A DNA stretch of 64,000 nt from Streptomyces sp. ITFR-16 (GCF_031844705.1 NZ_CP134609.1:434001-498000), one strand, 5' to 3'; positions 44,391 through 53,479 are shown, counted from the first letter of the stretch. A program made the numbers and translations. Notes: generated by a model from the sequence alone, not told the origin.

Positions 44391-44447
44391 CGACCGGCGC
44401 GGCCGGGTGCTCGTCCAGCACGTCGACTACCGCCCCACCTGCCTGCT
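44320..44447 (+). pseudogene. 5' fragment of split double-NUDIX hydrolase gene
   Basis: From ATG 44320 the frame reads SDQEYGTLRASAALWAGV, then LITDRRGRVLVQHVDYRPT and Cys-Leu-Leu, the N-terminal part of a NUDIX hydrolase up to the point where the PGG of the NUDIX box should follow. At 44447 it runs into the mobile island. The missing continuation, beginning PGAAVDKGESP, is at 60650. Joining the CTGCT that ends this fragment to GCCGGGCG at 60650 restores the reading frame exactly. Confidence 0.8.
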
Positions 44448-44559
44448 AACTGGAGTACGGGCGGGTTCCCTGAGGGGCTGATCGGCGCGTCGTTCCATTT
44501 CAGCTGGCAGGAGGCTCGATGGGCTCCTACATCTGCCTCTCAGGATATTGGGCCGTTCT

Positions 44560-44590
44560 CCTGAATTTCAGGAATTTCTGCTGTAATTTC
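44560..44590 (+). repeat. AATTTC repeats and palindrome ahead of the island recombinase
   Basis: A perfect palindrome CCTGAATTTCAGG (44560-44572) overlaps the first of three direct AATTTC copies at 44564, 44573 and 44585. It is AT-rich, ends 8 bases before the recombinase GTG, and is a plausible promoter, operator or arm-site for the integrase or the HTH protein. Confidence 0.5.
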
Positions 44591-44597
44591 AACGTTC

Positions 44598-45596
44598 GTG
44601 GCAGATCCCGGGACTCGCATGCTCTCCCTCGTACCGCCTCCCAGCGAACCGTCGCCCGCAGAGGCGGAGTTGCTGGGAGGCGAGCCGGGGCTGAACGACG
44701 TGCTGTTGCTGCAGCGCCAGTACGCAGGCGGGGCGGACGAGGAAGACGAGCAGCTGTTCTCTATGGACGCGCTGGTCGAGTACCAGTGGGCGCGAGATGT
44801 GGCGGGCCTGGCGTCCTCCACTCTGGACGGTCTGACGAAGCCAGTAATCGAGGTGTGCGACCACTACGGTGTCGTGCCGTGGCGGCTAACCCCCCGCCAC
44901 GTCGACGGGTACTTCGCCGGAGTCGGCAAACGCCAGGCACCGGCGGTGCGATCGAAGCTGAACAGGATCGACCACTTCTTCGCATTCCTGGAGCAACGCT
45001 ACGCGCACGAGATCTTCCAGCGGTTCGGGGCGGCGGTCGAGTCGCCGATTGATCCATTCAACCGGCACGCACACCGCGGTGACTTCGGCCTTCGGGTGCC
45101 GCCGTCGGCCCGGGCGGTCAACGAGTTCTTCGCCGGTCGGCGGCGGGAGCTGGCGCACGCCCGCAAGGAGGCGGTGGTGTGCAGGGACTACGTGATGGCG
45201 AAGTTGATCTACATCTCTGGGGTGCGGGCTTCGGAGCTGTGCCAGATGCGCATGAAGGACCTCCACTGGGAGGCCGGCGACTTCAGGCGGTTTCTCGTCC
45301 AGGGCAAGGGCGCCCGAGGGTCGGGGCCGCGACAGCGAGAGGCGTTTCCGTTCGCCTAGGGACGTGAGTTGCTGTGGTGGTACGTGGAGGAAGGCCGCGG
45401 GTTGTTCTCAGACGACCCAGAGCACCCTGAGTCGCCGGTGTGGCCCTCTGAGCTCCTGGCGCGAGATCTTGGCGGCATGCCAAACCCTGTCGGCCCGGCG
45501 GTGACAACGTCGACGCTGCGGAAGGCGCTGGCGAGAGCCTCGGAGGCGCACCTGGCAGGCCCGGTCGAGCGGATCTTTCCTCATCTGCTTCGGCAT
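44598..45596 (+). pseudogene. Tyrosine recombinase of the founding element, N-terminal part
   Basis: GTG 44598 opens a tyrosine recombinase with a SAM-like core-binding domain (residues 50-150) and the catalytic domain with the first Arg in ISGVRASELCQMRMKDL. An in-frame TAG at 45357-45359 falls where the family has Glu (QREAFPFA-stop-GRELLWWYVEE); the same frame then continues to FPHLLRH at 45596, where a Tn554-type element cuts the HxxRH motif. The rest, with the catalytic Tyr, is at 52592-52834. Two independent lesions show that this recombinase is inactive. Confidence 0.82.
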
Positions 45597-45701
45597 GTTG
45601 TTCGCGCTTAGTTTCCGTGTGGCGATTAGGTTCAACTGGGCTGGTGGCCTGGGAGTTTGTGCATTGCGCTGAGCTGTGTGGTGTTTCTACTGTCGGCGCT
45701 C

Positions 45702-47174
45702 ATGATCCTGAGTTTCTTCTCGTCCCGGGGCTGGGAGTCCTGGGACATCGAGCATCGGCCGTTGATCCCCGAGGGGATGCCCGTGCTCATCGACGACGAC
45801 CTGCGCTTCGAGGACGGACCGGCTGCGCTGCGCCCGACGGCGGTGGTGAACCGGTGGCTGCGTGAACTCCCGGTCAGCGGGGCGCCCGCGCCGAGTTCAT
45901 GGGAGAACTACGCGCGAGTCCTCAAGGAGTGGTTAGAGTTCCTGGCCGTACACGGGGTGGGACTGTTCGACTCGCGGGAGCGGTTGAAGGCCGGGCTGAG
46001 CCGGTACGCCGAGCATCGGGCGGCGGGGCCGTTGAAGGCCCGGTTCGCGGCGACGACGTGGGGCCAGCACATGAGCATCCTGTCGTTGTTCTACCGGTGG
46101 GCGATGCATGAGGAGTACGCGGCGGCCGAGCCGTTCACCTACCGGGCCGCGCGGGCCCTGTTCGCCGGGACCGGCCGGGAGGTGAAGGTGAATCTGGCGG
46201 TTCGCCGCACGCCGAAGCCGCACGTGACGATCAAGTACCTGGAGCCGGACTTCACCGAGCTGTTCCGCAAGGGCCTGCGTGGGCTGGCCCCGGACGGCTC
46301 GCAGGACACAGGTTTCCACGGGCGGGAGCTGACCCGCAACGGGGCGGTCGGGGATCACGCGCTGGCCACCGGGATGCGACTGCAGGAGTTCACCTATCTG
46401 CTGCCCTGGGAGATCCCCGCCCTGCCGCCGGAGGTGACCGCGGTTCCGATCCCGTTCCCGGTGCCGGCCGGGATCACCAAGGGCAAGAAGTTCCGCACTA
46501 CGTGGACCTCTTACGAGGCCCTGGCCGGGCTGCACGATTATGTCGAGTTGGACCGGGCCGCCACGACGGACGGCTCGCTCTGGCGGCCGCCACGGCGGTG
46601 GGGCGAACCGCTGATGGTGACCGAGCCGGACGCCCGGGGCGGGCTGATCAACGGGATCCGGCGGCCCTGGGAATCGCTGACTCCGGCCGAGCGGCGTCGT
46701 CTGGTCGCTCCGGAGGGCGGTTCGTGCCTGCTGGCGGTGAAGAACGGCGGCGGCCCGTTCACCGCCTGGGGCACGGTCTTCGAGCGGACATCCGACCGGA
46801 TCCGGGCTCGCTTCGAACCGCGGTTCCCGCACGTCTGGCCCCACCGATGCCGCCACACCTTCTCCATGAGGACCCTGGAATACCTGGTCACAGGGCATTA
46901 CCAGCAGGCCGCGAAGCTCGTGCGGGACACCGATGCCGACGCCGCTCTGGTCTTCTACCTGAGTAAGGCCGACCCACTGCTGGTACTTCGTGATCTTCTA
47001 GGACATTCCACCGTCCTCACCACGGAAAAATACCTCCGGCGCTTGGACACGACGCGCATCTTCCGGGAGGCATACGAGGGGGCCGGCGCCGCGGCCGGGC
47101 TGACCGACGACGCGGGCGCCGATCGGGAAGCCGCCGCCGAGTTCGACGACGACATCGAAGGCGGGGCTCTCTGA
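45702..47174 (+). CDS. tnpA: Tn554-type tyrosine recombinase TnpA-like
   Basis: A 490-residue tyrosine recombinase. Catalytic Arg lies in ATGMRLQEFTYLLPWEI, His-x-x-Arg-His in VWPHRCRHTFSM, the second His/Trp-equivalent in LLGHSTVLTTEKY, and Tyr is the last residue of that block. The N-terminal SSWENYARVLKEWLEFL is the core-binding domain. ATG 45702 precedes the recognisable start; longer in-frame starts back to 45657 are possible. All catalytic residues are present. Its stop overlaps the tnpB start as TGATG. Confidence 0.85.
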   Translation: MILSFFSSRGWESWDIEHRPLIPEGMPVLIDDDLRFEDGPAALRPTAVVNRWLRELPVSGAPAPSSWENYARVLKEWLEFLAVHGVGLFDSRERLKAGLSRYAEHRAAGPLKARFAATTWGQHMSILSLFYRWAMHEEYAAAEPFTYRAARALFAGTGREVKVNLAVRRTPKPHVTIKYLEPDFTELFRKGLRGLAPDGSQDTGFHGRELTRNGAVGDHALATGMRLQEFTYLLPWEIPALPPEVTAVPIPFPVPAGITKGKKFRTTWTSYEALAGLHDYVELDRAATTDGSLWRPPRRWGEPLMVTEPDARGGLINGIRRPWESLTPAERRRLVAPEGGSCLLAVKNGGGPFTAWGTVFERTSDRIRARFEPRFPHVWPHRCRHTFSMRTLEYLVTGHYQQAAKLVRDTDADAALVFYLSKADPLLVLRDLLGHSTVLTTEKYLRRLDTTRIFREAYEGAGAAAGLTDDAGADREAAAEFDDDIEGGAL

Positions 47175-48889
47175 TGCCGACCATGCTGATCGACCAACCC
47201 CTGGGAATCACCTGCGTGTTCAGCGATGGAAGCCGTGCGGCGTTCTCGCTGGACGGTCTGCCGAACCCGCTGCTGGCCCGGCAGTTGGCCACCGGCCTGG
47301 TGGATGTGATCCACCCGCACGGAACTGCGGATTCCGCGGGCACGGTCAACCATTACGTCCAGGCGATCCGGGGCATGGTGCGGACCCTGGCTGCGCAGGG
47401 CTTCACCGGTGGCCTTGACCAGCTCAGACGGGGCAGGCTGGCCGAGTATCTGATGGGATGCTCGGGCGGCCGGGAGGCGTGCACCCGCGCGATGGTCGAG
47501 GCGTTCGGTCAGGCCGGCGGCTCGCTGGCGGACGGCGTGCTGGAGCTCGCGGCCGGACGGAACTTCAACGTTCAGTCCAACCACCACGCCCTGCCTCCCT
47601 ACTCGGAGACCGAGTGGCAGCGGCTGGGCGGCCTCTGCCGACGGCTCGTCGAGGAGTCGTACGCGGCCCACCGGCAGGCCCTGACCGCTGTCGCTCACGG
47701 ACAGCATCCCGCCGAGGGCGGATGGGCTCCCCAGAATCTTCGCTGGCTGCTGGCCACCGTCGGGCCGGTGAGCATCTCCGAGTTCGGCCGCAACGTCGGC
47801 ATCTCGGCCGCTTTGGTCCACCGCCGCGGCGGCTTCCACGACGCGACGCAGGCCCTGTTCCCGCACCTGGAAGTACTCATCGCCTACCGGCTGTTGTTCG
47901 GCATCTACTCCGGGATCGTGCCGGACGGCATCGAGGACCTGGTCACACAGGACGTCGACTGGGCCGGGGACTCCACGATCCTGCTCTCCTACGTCAAGGG
48001 CCGCACCGCGGCCGAGAGCCTGAATCTGCCACGCAGGGCCGTGCGTCTGCTGGAGCAGTGGCTGGCCCACTCCACGCTGCTGCGGAGCTTCGTTCCGCCG
48101 GACGAGGGCCGCAAACTGTGGTTGGGCCTGAGCCGGGCCGGCGGTGACCGTCGGGTGAGGAAGTTCGACCGCGTCGCCATCCAGCGGTGGGTCCAGCGCC
48201 ACCAGCTGGTTGGGGACGACGGACAGCCCTTGAAGATCCACCGGTCCCGGATCCGCACCACGCACGAGGCGATGCGGGACAAGAGCACGTGGAACGGCAG
48301 CGGCCGGGCCACCATCGACCCCAACCACACGCCCGCCGTCGAAGGCGACCACTATCTGACGGCCGCAACCCCGGCCCAGCAACGTGCGGTCGAGGCTGTG
48401 ATCGAAGACGCCCAGCATGACCTGCTGCGAAGGTCGCATCCGCCGACGGTGATCACCGAGGAAGAGGCCGCCGCCCTGGCCGAGGGCTATCCGCAGCTGC
48501 TCGCGGACCTTGCCCTCGAGAATGAGGTGATCGCCGAACTCATCGGCGGCCAGCGGGATGTGTTCACCGCCGCCTGCGGCGATCAGCTGTCCGGACTACA
48601 CGGCCCGAAGGGTAAACCCTGTCCGGCCCGCCCCTGGGTCTGCCTGTTGTGTCCCCTGGCGGTGTTCGCACCACGGCATGCGGTCAACCTGCTGCGGCTG
48701 AAGGCGTTCTTCTCCCGGCAGTGGCAGCAGATGCCCGCCGCTCACTTCATGGCGGTCTTCGGCCCCTATGCCGCCCGCATCCAGCAGGTCCTGGACCGCT
48801 TCGATCCGGCCGTGGTCACCTCGGCCGCAGCCCATGTCACCGACCGGGACGACGAACTTCCCCTGCGGCCCGAGGAGATGACCGCATGA
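47174..48889 (+). CDS. tnpB: Tn554-type recombinase TnpB-like
   Basis: A 571-residue phage-integrase-related protein, second of the trio. The central region (LLFGIYSGIVPDGIEDLVTQDVDW, ILLSYVKGRTAAESL) corresponds to the first catalytic block, although the usual TGxRxxE Arg is replaced by YSGIVPDGIEDL. Conventional HxxR and Tyr blocks are hard to see, so it may be an accessory or regulatory subunit. A C-terminal Cys motif (PCPARPWVCLLCP) could bind zinc. The start overlaps tnpA and the stop overlaps the third recombinase (ATGA). Confidence 0.75.
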   Translation: MPTMLIDQPLGITCVFSDGSRAAFSLDGLPNPLLARQLATGLVDVIHPHGTADSAGTVNHYVQAIRGMVRTLAAQGFTGGLDQLRRGRLAEYLMGCSGGREACTRAMVEAFGQAGGSLADGVLELAAGRNFNVQSNHHALPPYSETEWQRLGGLCRRLVEESYAAHRQALTAVAHGQHPAEGGWAPQNLRWLLATVGPVSISEFGRNVGISAALVHRRGGFHDATQALFPHLEVLIAYRLLFGIYSGIVPDGIEDLVTQDVDWAGDSTILLSYVKGRTAAESLNLPRRAVRLLEQWLAHSTLLRSFVPPDEGRKLWLGLSRAGGDRRVRKFDRVAIQRWVQRHQLVGDDGQPLKIHRSRIRTTHEAMRDKSTWNGSGRATIDPNHTPAVEGDHYLTAATPAQQRAVEAVIEDAQHDLLRRSHPPTVITEEEAAALAEGYPQLLADLALENEVIAELIGGQRDVFTAACGDQLSGLHGPKGKPCPARPWVCLLCPLAVFAPRHAVNLLRLKAFFSRQWQQMPAAHFMAVFGPYAARIQQVLDRFDPAVVTSAAAHVTDRDDELPLRPEEMTA

Positions 48890-51090
48890 GCACGGCTTTC
48901 GATCCGGCCTTCGACGGACGCTCCGCCGTCTTTGCGGGCGCCGATGTCTGCGATGAAGCCGGGCTGGCCCTTCCGGACAACGCCGCTCGCCCCACGTTCG
49001 AGGACGACATCTGGGACTTCACCCACGTCATCGGGCTGCCGACCCAGTTGAGCCCCTCGGTGAGGCGCTTCGACTTCACCCTGATCACGGACTCGCGTTG
49101 GCGACTGGTGGCCAAGGAACTGGTCCTGGCGATGCTCGCACCACGCCACCAGACGGTCGCCCCGTTGCCCCGCGCCTTCCGCAACCCGCTCCACGTCACC
49201 AGTTGCCGCGGTCGTCTCGACGAACTCGTCCGCTTCTTCAACTGGCTGGGCGAACGGGCGACCAGCAGCCTGCAGCAGGTCACCACCCGGGACTGTGAGG
49301 CATACCTGGCTCACCGCCGCTACGTGCTCGACGACGACGGAGCCGTGATCGGCGAGAACAGCCACGCGACCAGGAGATCCGCCGCCCAGGTCGTCGTCGA
49401 CCTGGTGAACTACCGCGACCTGTTCACCGCCGACCGCGTCCCCGCCGGGCTGCGGCCCTGGGGCGGCGCCACCGCCTCCGCCGTCGCCGAGATGCCCAGC
49501 GGCCGAGACGAGAACAAGACCCAACCGGTCGCGGACGAGATCATGCAGCCGATGCTCGCGGCCGCCCTCTATCTGATGTCCACACTAGGTCCGCACGCCG
49601 TCGACCTGGCACACAAGATCCGCGAATCCGACCGCCACTCGGCCCGACGAGCACAAGGACTCCGGCGGGTCGGGCCCAAGAACCGCGTCCCGGTCCTGGA
49701 GCTCAGCGAAATCCTCGCCGAGTACACGCGAACGTGCACAGCCCTGCCCATGCTGGAGGACCATTACGTCGCGAAGCGCCTCGATAAGGGCTGGGCTGAG
49801 GACGACCCCCTTCTCCTGGTGGCCATGGGCACCCTCGGCCGCCGGGCCGGGCTGAGCCAGTTCTGCAATCCGTGGCTGCCCACCATGAGGCCGGCGCTGG
49901 AAGCCACCCTCGCGCAGGTCGGCGTCGAGAGACCATTCGGCCGTGATGTCGACATGGTCCCCGCGGCCGACGGAACATCGTCACTACCCTGGACCCTGCC
50001 GGTGTCCCGGCTCCAGGCCGTCGCCCTGGTCGGTATCGTCCGCACCGCCGCGATCATCACCGCTGCCGCTATCTCAGGCATGCGTGCGAGTGAGCTGATG
50101 GAATTGCGCATCGGCTGCCGACGACCGCCCGACGAGGCCGTCCCGGGCCTGACCCGCTACCGGATCGCCAGCAAGATCGTCAAAGGGCAGCCGCTGGGCG
50201 GCACCGACGACGAGTGGGTCGTTATCGAGCCGGTCTATCGAGCGATCGAACTCCTCGAGCAACTGCACGACGCCCCGGCAGAAGGGGCTTTGCTGATCGG
50301 CAGGTTCTCCTTCAACGTCCGCTTCAAGTGGTTCAAGAACTGGGCCAACTCCGAGGCCGGGAGGCGCCTTGGCCTGGCGCCAATCCCCGGGGGACCAGTC
50401 AACTTGCGGATGCTGCGGCGCACTTTGTCCCTCGAAATGGCCTACCGGCCCGGCGGCGTCCTGGCCACCAAGATCCACATGAAACATATCGCCGTGGCCA
50501 CAACGGAAGGCTACGCCTCGCGCCCCGGCGGGGCCCAGGCCGAGCTGTTGGCCGAGGTCAACAAGCACGAGAGCGAGCGCAATCTCCAGCTGGTACTGGA
50601 GGAGTTCCGAAACTACCAGGAAGGCGTTCTGCCCGCCGGTCCCGGCGCCCGCAGCCTCACCGAGTTCTTCGCCGGCATCGACGCCCAACTCGACACCGCC
50701 TCGGCCACGGCCCCGAAAACCCAGCGCAACGACCGCGACGTCCTCAACCTCCTGACCAAACGCGCCAACGTCCTGCACCTCGGACCGGCGAACTACTGCT
50801 GGTTCACCGATCCTTCCCGGGCGCTCTGTCTCAAACTCGCCGGCACCCCCGCCGCGGACCGTCCGCTGATCGGGATGTGTGACTCCGCCCGCTGTCCGCA
50901 GGCCACCCACCATCCCGGCCACCGCCCCGTCTGGGCCGAGCACGCCGACAGAACAAAGATCTTCATCGGCGAACTCGGCACCACCCGCAAGACCGAACGC
51001 ACCCGACTCCAGGCCGACTACGACCGAGCCCTCCGGGTCGTCGCCGAGATCGACGCCGCCAGCGCCACCATGGACGAGGAGTCCGCATGA
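48886..51090 (+). CDS. Tn554-type third recombinase
   Basis: A 734-residue integrase-like protein. AAAISGMRASELMELRIGC gives the catalytic Arg with the conserved Glu, NLRMLRRTLSLEMAYRPGG stands at the HxxR position with Leu/Arg in place of His, and KHIAVATTEGYASRPGG supplies a candidate Tyr. A C-terminal Cys/His cluster (CDSARCPQATHHPGH) looks zinc-binding. ATG 48886 overlaps the TnpB stop. Trio recombinases act together in Tn554-like and RIT elements. Confidence 0.8.
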   Translation: MSTAFDPAFDGRSAVFAGADVCDEAGLALPDNAARPTFEDDIWDFTHVIGLPTQLSPSVRRFDFTLITDSRWRLVAKELVLAMLAPRHQTVAPLPRAFRNPLHVTSCRGRLDELVRFFNWLGERATSSLQQVTTRDCEAYLAHRRYVLDDDGAVIGENSHATRRSAAQVVVDLVNYRDLFTADRVPAGLRPWGGATASAVAEMPSGRDENKTQPVADEIMQPMLAAALYLMSTLGPHAVDLAHKIRESDRHSARRAQGLRRVGPKNRVPVLELSEILAEYTRTCTALPMLEDHYVAKRLDKGWAEDDPLLLVAMGTLGRRAGLSQFCNPWLPTMRPALEATLAQVGVERPFGRDVDMVPAADGTSSLPWTLPVSRLQAVALVGIVRTAAIITAAAISGMRASELMELRIGCRRPPDEAVPGLTRYRIASKIVKGQPLGGTDDEWVVIEPVYRAIELLEQLHDAPAEGALLIGRFSFNVRFKWFKNWANSEAGRRLGLAPIPGGPVNLRMLRRTLSLEMAYRPGGVLATKIHMKHIAVATTEGYASRPGGAQAELLAEVNKHESERNLQLVLEEFRNYQEGVLPAGPGARSLTEFFAGIDAQLDTASATAPKTQRNDRDVLNLLTKRANVLHLGPANYCWFTDPSRALCLKLAGTPAADRPLIGMCDSARCPQATHHPGHRPVWAEHADRTKIFIGELGTTRKTERTRLQADYDRALRVVAEIDAASATMDEESA

Positions 51091-51548
51091 GAATCTCCGC
51101 AGCCCAGCGCACGGAGAACGAGAACCGCATCCGGGCCGCCATGGACCGGCTCCTGCGCGGCGAGATCCCGCCCGGCGGAAAATGCGATATCAAGACCCTC
51201 GCCCGCGAAGCGGGCGTCGACCGCACCGCTTTCTACGGCACCCGCCCCTACGCTCACCTCCGCACCGAGTTCGAACGGCGCCTCCAGGCACTCCAAGACG
51301 CTGGCGAGATCTCCGACCCCCGCGAGGCCCAGATCGCCCGGCTCAAGGCAGAGAACTCAAAGCTCAAAGAACGGCTGGCCCAGTCGGAACAGGCGATCGG
51401 CGAGCTCGCGGACTTCCGCACCCAGGCCCTGGCCCGGCTCGCCGCCCAGCATGACGAAATCGCTCACCTGCGAGAGTCCGCGGCCGGGACAAGCCGGGTG
51501 AGTCGCCTTCCCGCTCCGCGAACCACGGTGATCGGAACCTGCAGTTGA
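51087..51548 (+). CDS. tnpC: TnpC-like coiled-coil protein (DUF6262 type)
   Basis: A 153-residue protein whose N-terminal half has a helix-turn-helix-like KTLAREAGVDRTAFYG segment and whose residues 85-135 form a Leu-zipper-like coiled coil (AQIARLKAENSKLKERLAQSEQ). Tn554 TnpC is a small protein of this design that improves efficiency and orientation of transposition. The start overlaps the third recombinase stop as ATGA, completing a four-gene coupled operon. Confidence 0.75.
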   Translation: MRISAAQRTENENRIRAAMDRLLRGEIPPGGKCDIKTLAREAGVDRTAFYGTRPYAHLRTEFERRLQALQDAGEISDPREAQIARLKAENSKLKERLAQSEQAIGELADFRTQALARLAAQHDEIAHLRESAAGTSRVSRLPAPRTTVIGTCS

Positions 51549-51683
51549 AGGGGGGACGACACTGGTGGGCGTCGTCAGCAGGCTGGCCGATGGCCCCCGC
51601 GACTCTCGCAAGCAGTCACTCCCGAACTACGCGTCAGGCGAAAGGTCTCACCTCCAAGCGGACCTCATCCCACAGTGGTGCCC

Positions 51684-52445
51684 ATGCTGAACCGAGTAGC
51701 CGTCCTGTCCGACATTCACGGAGTCCTGCCCGCCCTTGAGGCCGTGCTCGCCGAACCAGAGGTGAGCGCTGCCGATCGCATCGTGCTCACCGGCGACATC
51801 ACCGCCGGCCCTCAGCCCACCCAGGTCCTCGACCTGTTGACCAGTCTCGGCGACCGCATCGTCTGGATCAGCGGCAACGCAGACCGCGAACTCCTCGAAT
51901 ACCGCCGCGGTCAACGCGACTCGATCCCCGATCCAATCGCCCCATGGGCTGCCGAACAACTACGCGAAGAACACCTCGACCTTCTCAGTCAGTGGCCGCG
52001 ATCACTCTCTCTGCCAGTGCGTGGCCTGGGGAAGGTGCTGTTCTGCCACGCCACCCCTCGAGACGACGAGGAAGTCGTCCTGGTCGACTCACGCCTCGAC
52101 CGCTGGCGAGAGGTCTTCAGCGGGCTCGACAGCGACACCCGCACAGTGGTCTGCGGGCACACGCACATGCCGTTCGTCCGCCTCGCCCACGGCCGACTCG
52201 TGATCAACCCCGGCAGTGTCGGCATGCCCTACGGACGGGCCGGGGCCCACTGGGCGCTCCTGGGCCCCGGCGTCGAACTACGCTCCACGCACTTCGACAT
52301 CGAGGCCGCCGTCGCCCAGGTCACTCAAGACTCTTCTTACCCTGAAATCGCTGAATGGGCCGACTACTTCCTTCACGCGCGAGCTACCGATGCAGACGCC
52401 CTCGAAGCCTTCGGCCCACGGGACGGACGCAGTCACACACCATGA
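51684..52445 (+). CDS. Metallophosphoesterase carried by the Tn554-type element
   Basis: A 253-residue calcineurin-like phosphoesterase. All five metal motifs are present: VLSDIHG (DxH), LTGDITAG (GDxxxxG), SGNADRE (GNxD), FCHATPRD and CGHTHMPFV (GHTH). YfcE/MJ0936-like enzymes hydrolyse phosphodiesters. ATG 51684 has no clear ribosome site and could be replaced by GTG 51675. It is the only non-transposition gene in the element, so it is presumed cargo. Its biological target (nucleotide, nucleic acid end or signalling molecule) is unknown. Confidence 0.85.
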   Translation: MLNRVAVLSDIHGVLPALEAVLAEPEVSAADRIVLTGDITAGPQPTQVLDLLTSLGDRIVWISGNADRELLEYRRGQRDSIPDPIAPWAAEQLREEHLDLLSQWPRSLSLPVRGLGKVLFCHATPRDDEEVVLVDSRLDRWREVFSGLDSDTRTVVCGHTHMPFVRLAHGRLVINPGSVGMPYGRAGAHWALLGPGVELRSTHFDIEAAVAQVTQDSSYPEIAEWADYFLHARATDADALEAFGPRDGRSHTP

Positions 52446-52591
52446 CGCCTCCCGGAGGATGTGATCTGCATCATGATCGACAGGGCGGAATGCAACACGG
52501 TCGACGGACTGCGTCGCGAAAGTATTCGCGCTGACCCGCCTGGTGAATCGCGACACGGGGGTGTCCGCACACGGCCTCTGCGGACACAAGC

Positions 52592-52834
52592 CATACTTGT
52601 GCCACACACCGTTACGAGGCGGGGATGTCGCTGTGGGAGGTGCAGAAGTCGCTCGGGCATGACTGGACGACGACCACGGTTCGGTACATTTTGTCCGCTC
52701 AGAGCGATCCAGAGATGGCCAGTCGACGTTCGTCGGCTCGGGCCGCTCAACGACTGCGCGTGAACACGGGGGTCTGTCGTGAAGTGGAACCTGCGGTGGG
52801 CGGCGGCCAACCGAGGCATCTGGAGGCCCAGTGA
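52592..52834 (+). pseudogene. Tyrosine recombinase of the founding element, C-terminal part
   Basis: The frame beginning at CAT 52592 reads HTCATHRYEAGMSLWEVQ, then KSLGHDWTTTTVRYILSAQ, the end of the catalytic domain with the nucleophilic Tyr, and stops at 52834. It continues the protein interrupted at 45596; together they rebuild PHLLRH-TCATH. It overlaps the HTH gene start by 56 bases in another frame, showing that the two were translationally coupled. Confidence 0.8.
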
Positions 52835-53105
52835 CCTGATGCCCGTGTTCAAAGAAGTCGGCTTCACTCCGTCGATGTCGAAGGTCTCCGCGCTCTGGTC
52901 GGGCACACCGGTAACGGTGCGGTTGGACGACCTGGACCTGATCTGCGCTGCTCTCCAGTGCACGGTCGCGGACCTGCTCGTCGCCGAACCTGTAGCCGGG
53001 AAGACGCCGGTGGCCCAGGACGAGGGGCTCGCGACGGCTGCGGGTGAGTCGCCCAGGCCGGTGCCGCGCCGCTCCACCGGAACGGGGCGGCCCAGGTCGC
53101 TCTGA
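52779..53105 (+). CDS. Small XRE-like helix-turn-helix protein of the founding element
   Basis: A 108-residue protein from GTG 52779. KWNLRWAAANRGIWRPSDLM, then SMSKVSALWSGTPVTVRLDDLDLICAALQCTVADLLV, is an XRE-type DNA-binding domain commonly found downstream of this recombinase family. The C-terminus is Pro/Arg-rich. The IS3 insertion at 53103 supplies the stop codon (TGA is the first triplet of the IS); without the IS the frame would run only three residues further (PPN) before TGA. Function is therefore probably preserved. It may regulate the recombinase. Confidence 0.75.
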   Translation: MKWNLRWAAANRGIWRPSDLMPVFKEVGFTPSMSKVSALWSGTPVTVRLDDLDLICAALQCTVADLLVAEPVAGKTPVAQDEGLATAAGESPRPVPRRSTGTGRPRSL

Positions 53106-53169
53106 GGTTCCCCCTGCTGGCTGGACAGCTTGATACTGGGACGGATGGTCCCGGAGGAAGCAGTCGCAG

Positions 53170-53479
53170 ATGGTGAGCAAGAAGAGCAATATGAGTAAGC
53201 GGTATACGGCCGAGTTCAAGCGGGACGCGGTCGCCTTGGCGTTGTCCTCGGACAAGACGGTCACCGAGGTCGCGAGGGATCTGGGCGTGAGTCCGGAGGG
53301 GCTGCGCGGGTGGGTGAAGCAGGCGGAGACCGACCGCGGTGAGGGGCCTGCGGGGGGCTTTGACCGCTGCGGAGAGTGAGGAGCTGGTCCGGCTGCGGCG
53401 GAAGGTCCGCGAGCAGGAGGCCACGATCGAGGTTCTGGGAGAAGCGACCGCCTTCTTCGCTCAGGACATGATGAGGTAG
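53170..53479 (+). pseudogene. IS3 OrfA, frameshifted
   Basis: KRYTAEFKRDAVALALSSDK and TVTEVARDLGVSPEGLRGWV form the helix-turn-helix of IS3 OrfA. The frame breaks at a run of six G near 53352: reading five G restores GPAGALTAAESEELVRLRRKVREQE and the leucine-zipper end FAQDMMR, stopping at 53479. A one-base homopolymer insertion is the simplest explanation, or a sequencing error. Confidence 0.75.

Larger units (their letters stand above)
45597..52591 (+). mobile_element. Tn554-type element with three tyrosine recombinases and phosphoesterase cargo
   Basis: About 7.0 kb lying exactly between the CAT codon of LLRH (45594-45596) and the CAT that resumes the host recombinase at 52592-52594 (H-T-C-A-T-H-R-Y-E). 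It contains a tightly coupled operon of three recombinases and a coiled-coil TnpC-like protein, then a metallophosphoesterase. There are no terminal inverted repeats and no long target duplication, as for Tn554. The remaining non-coding parts are 45597-45701, 51549-51683 and 52446-52591, in which I see nothing further. Confidence 0.78.

Noticed and set aside
44563..44597. CRISPR-like short repeats
   Set aside because: The AATTTC repeats are only 6 bases, irregularly spaced and three in number; no spacer-repeat array or cas genes.
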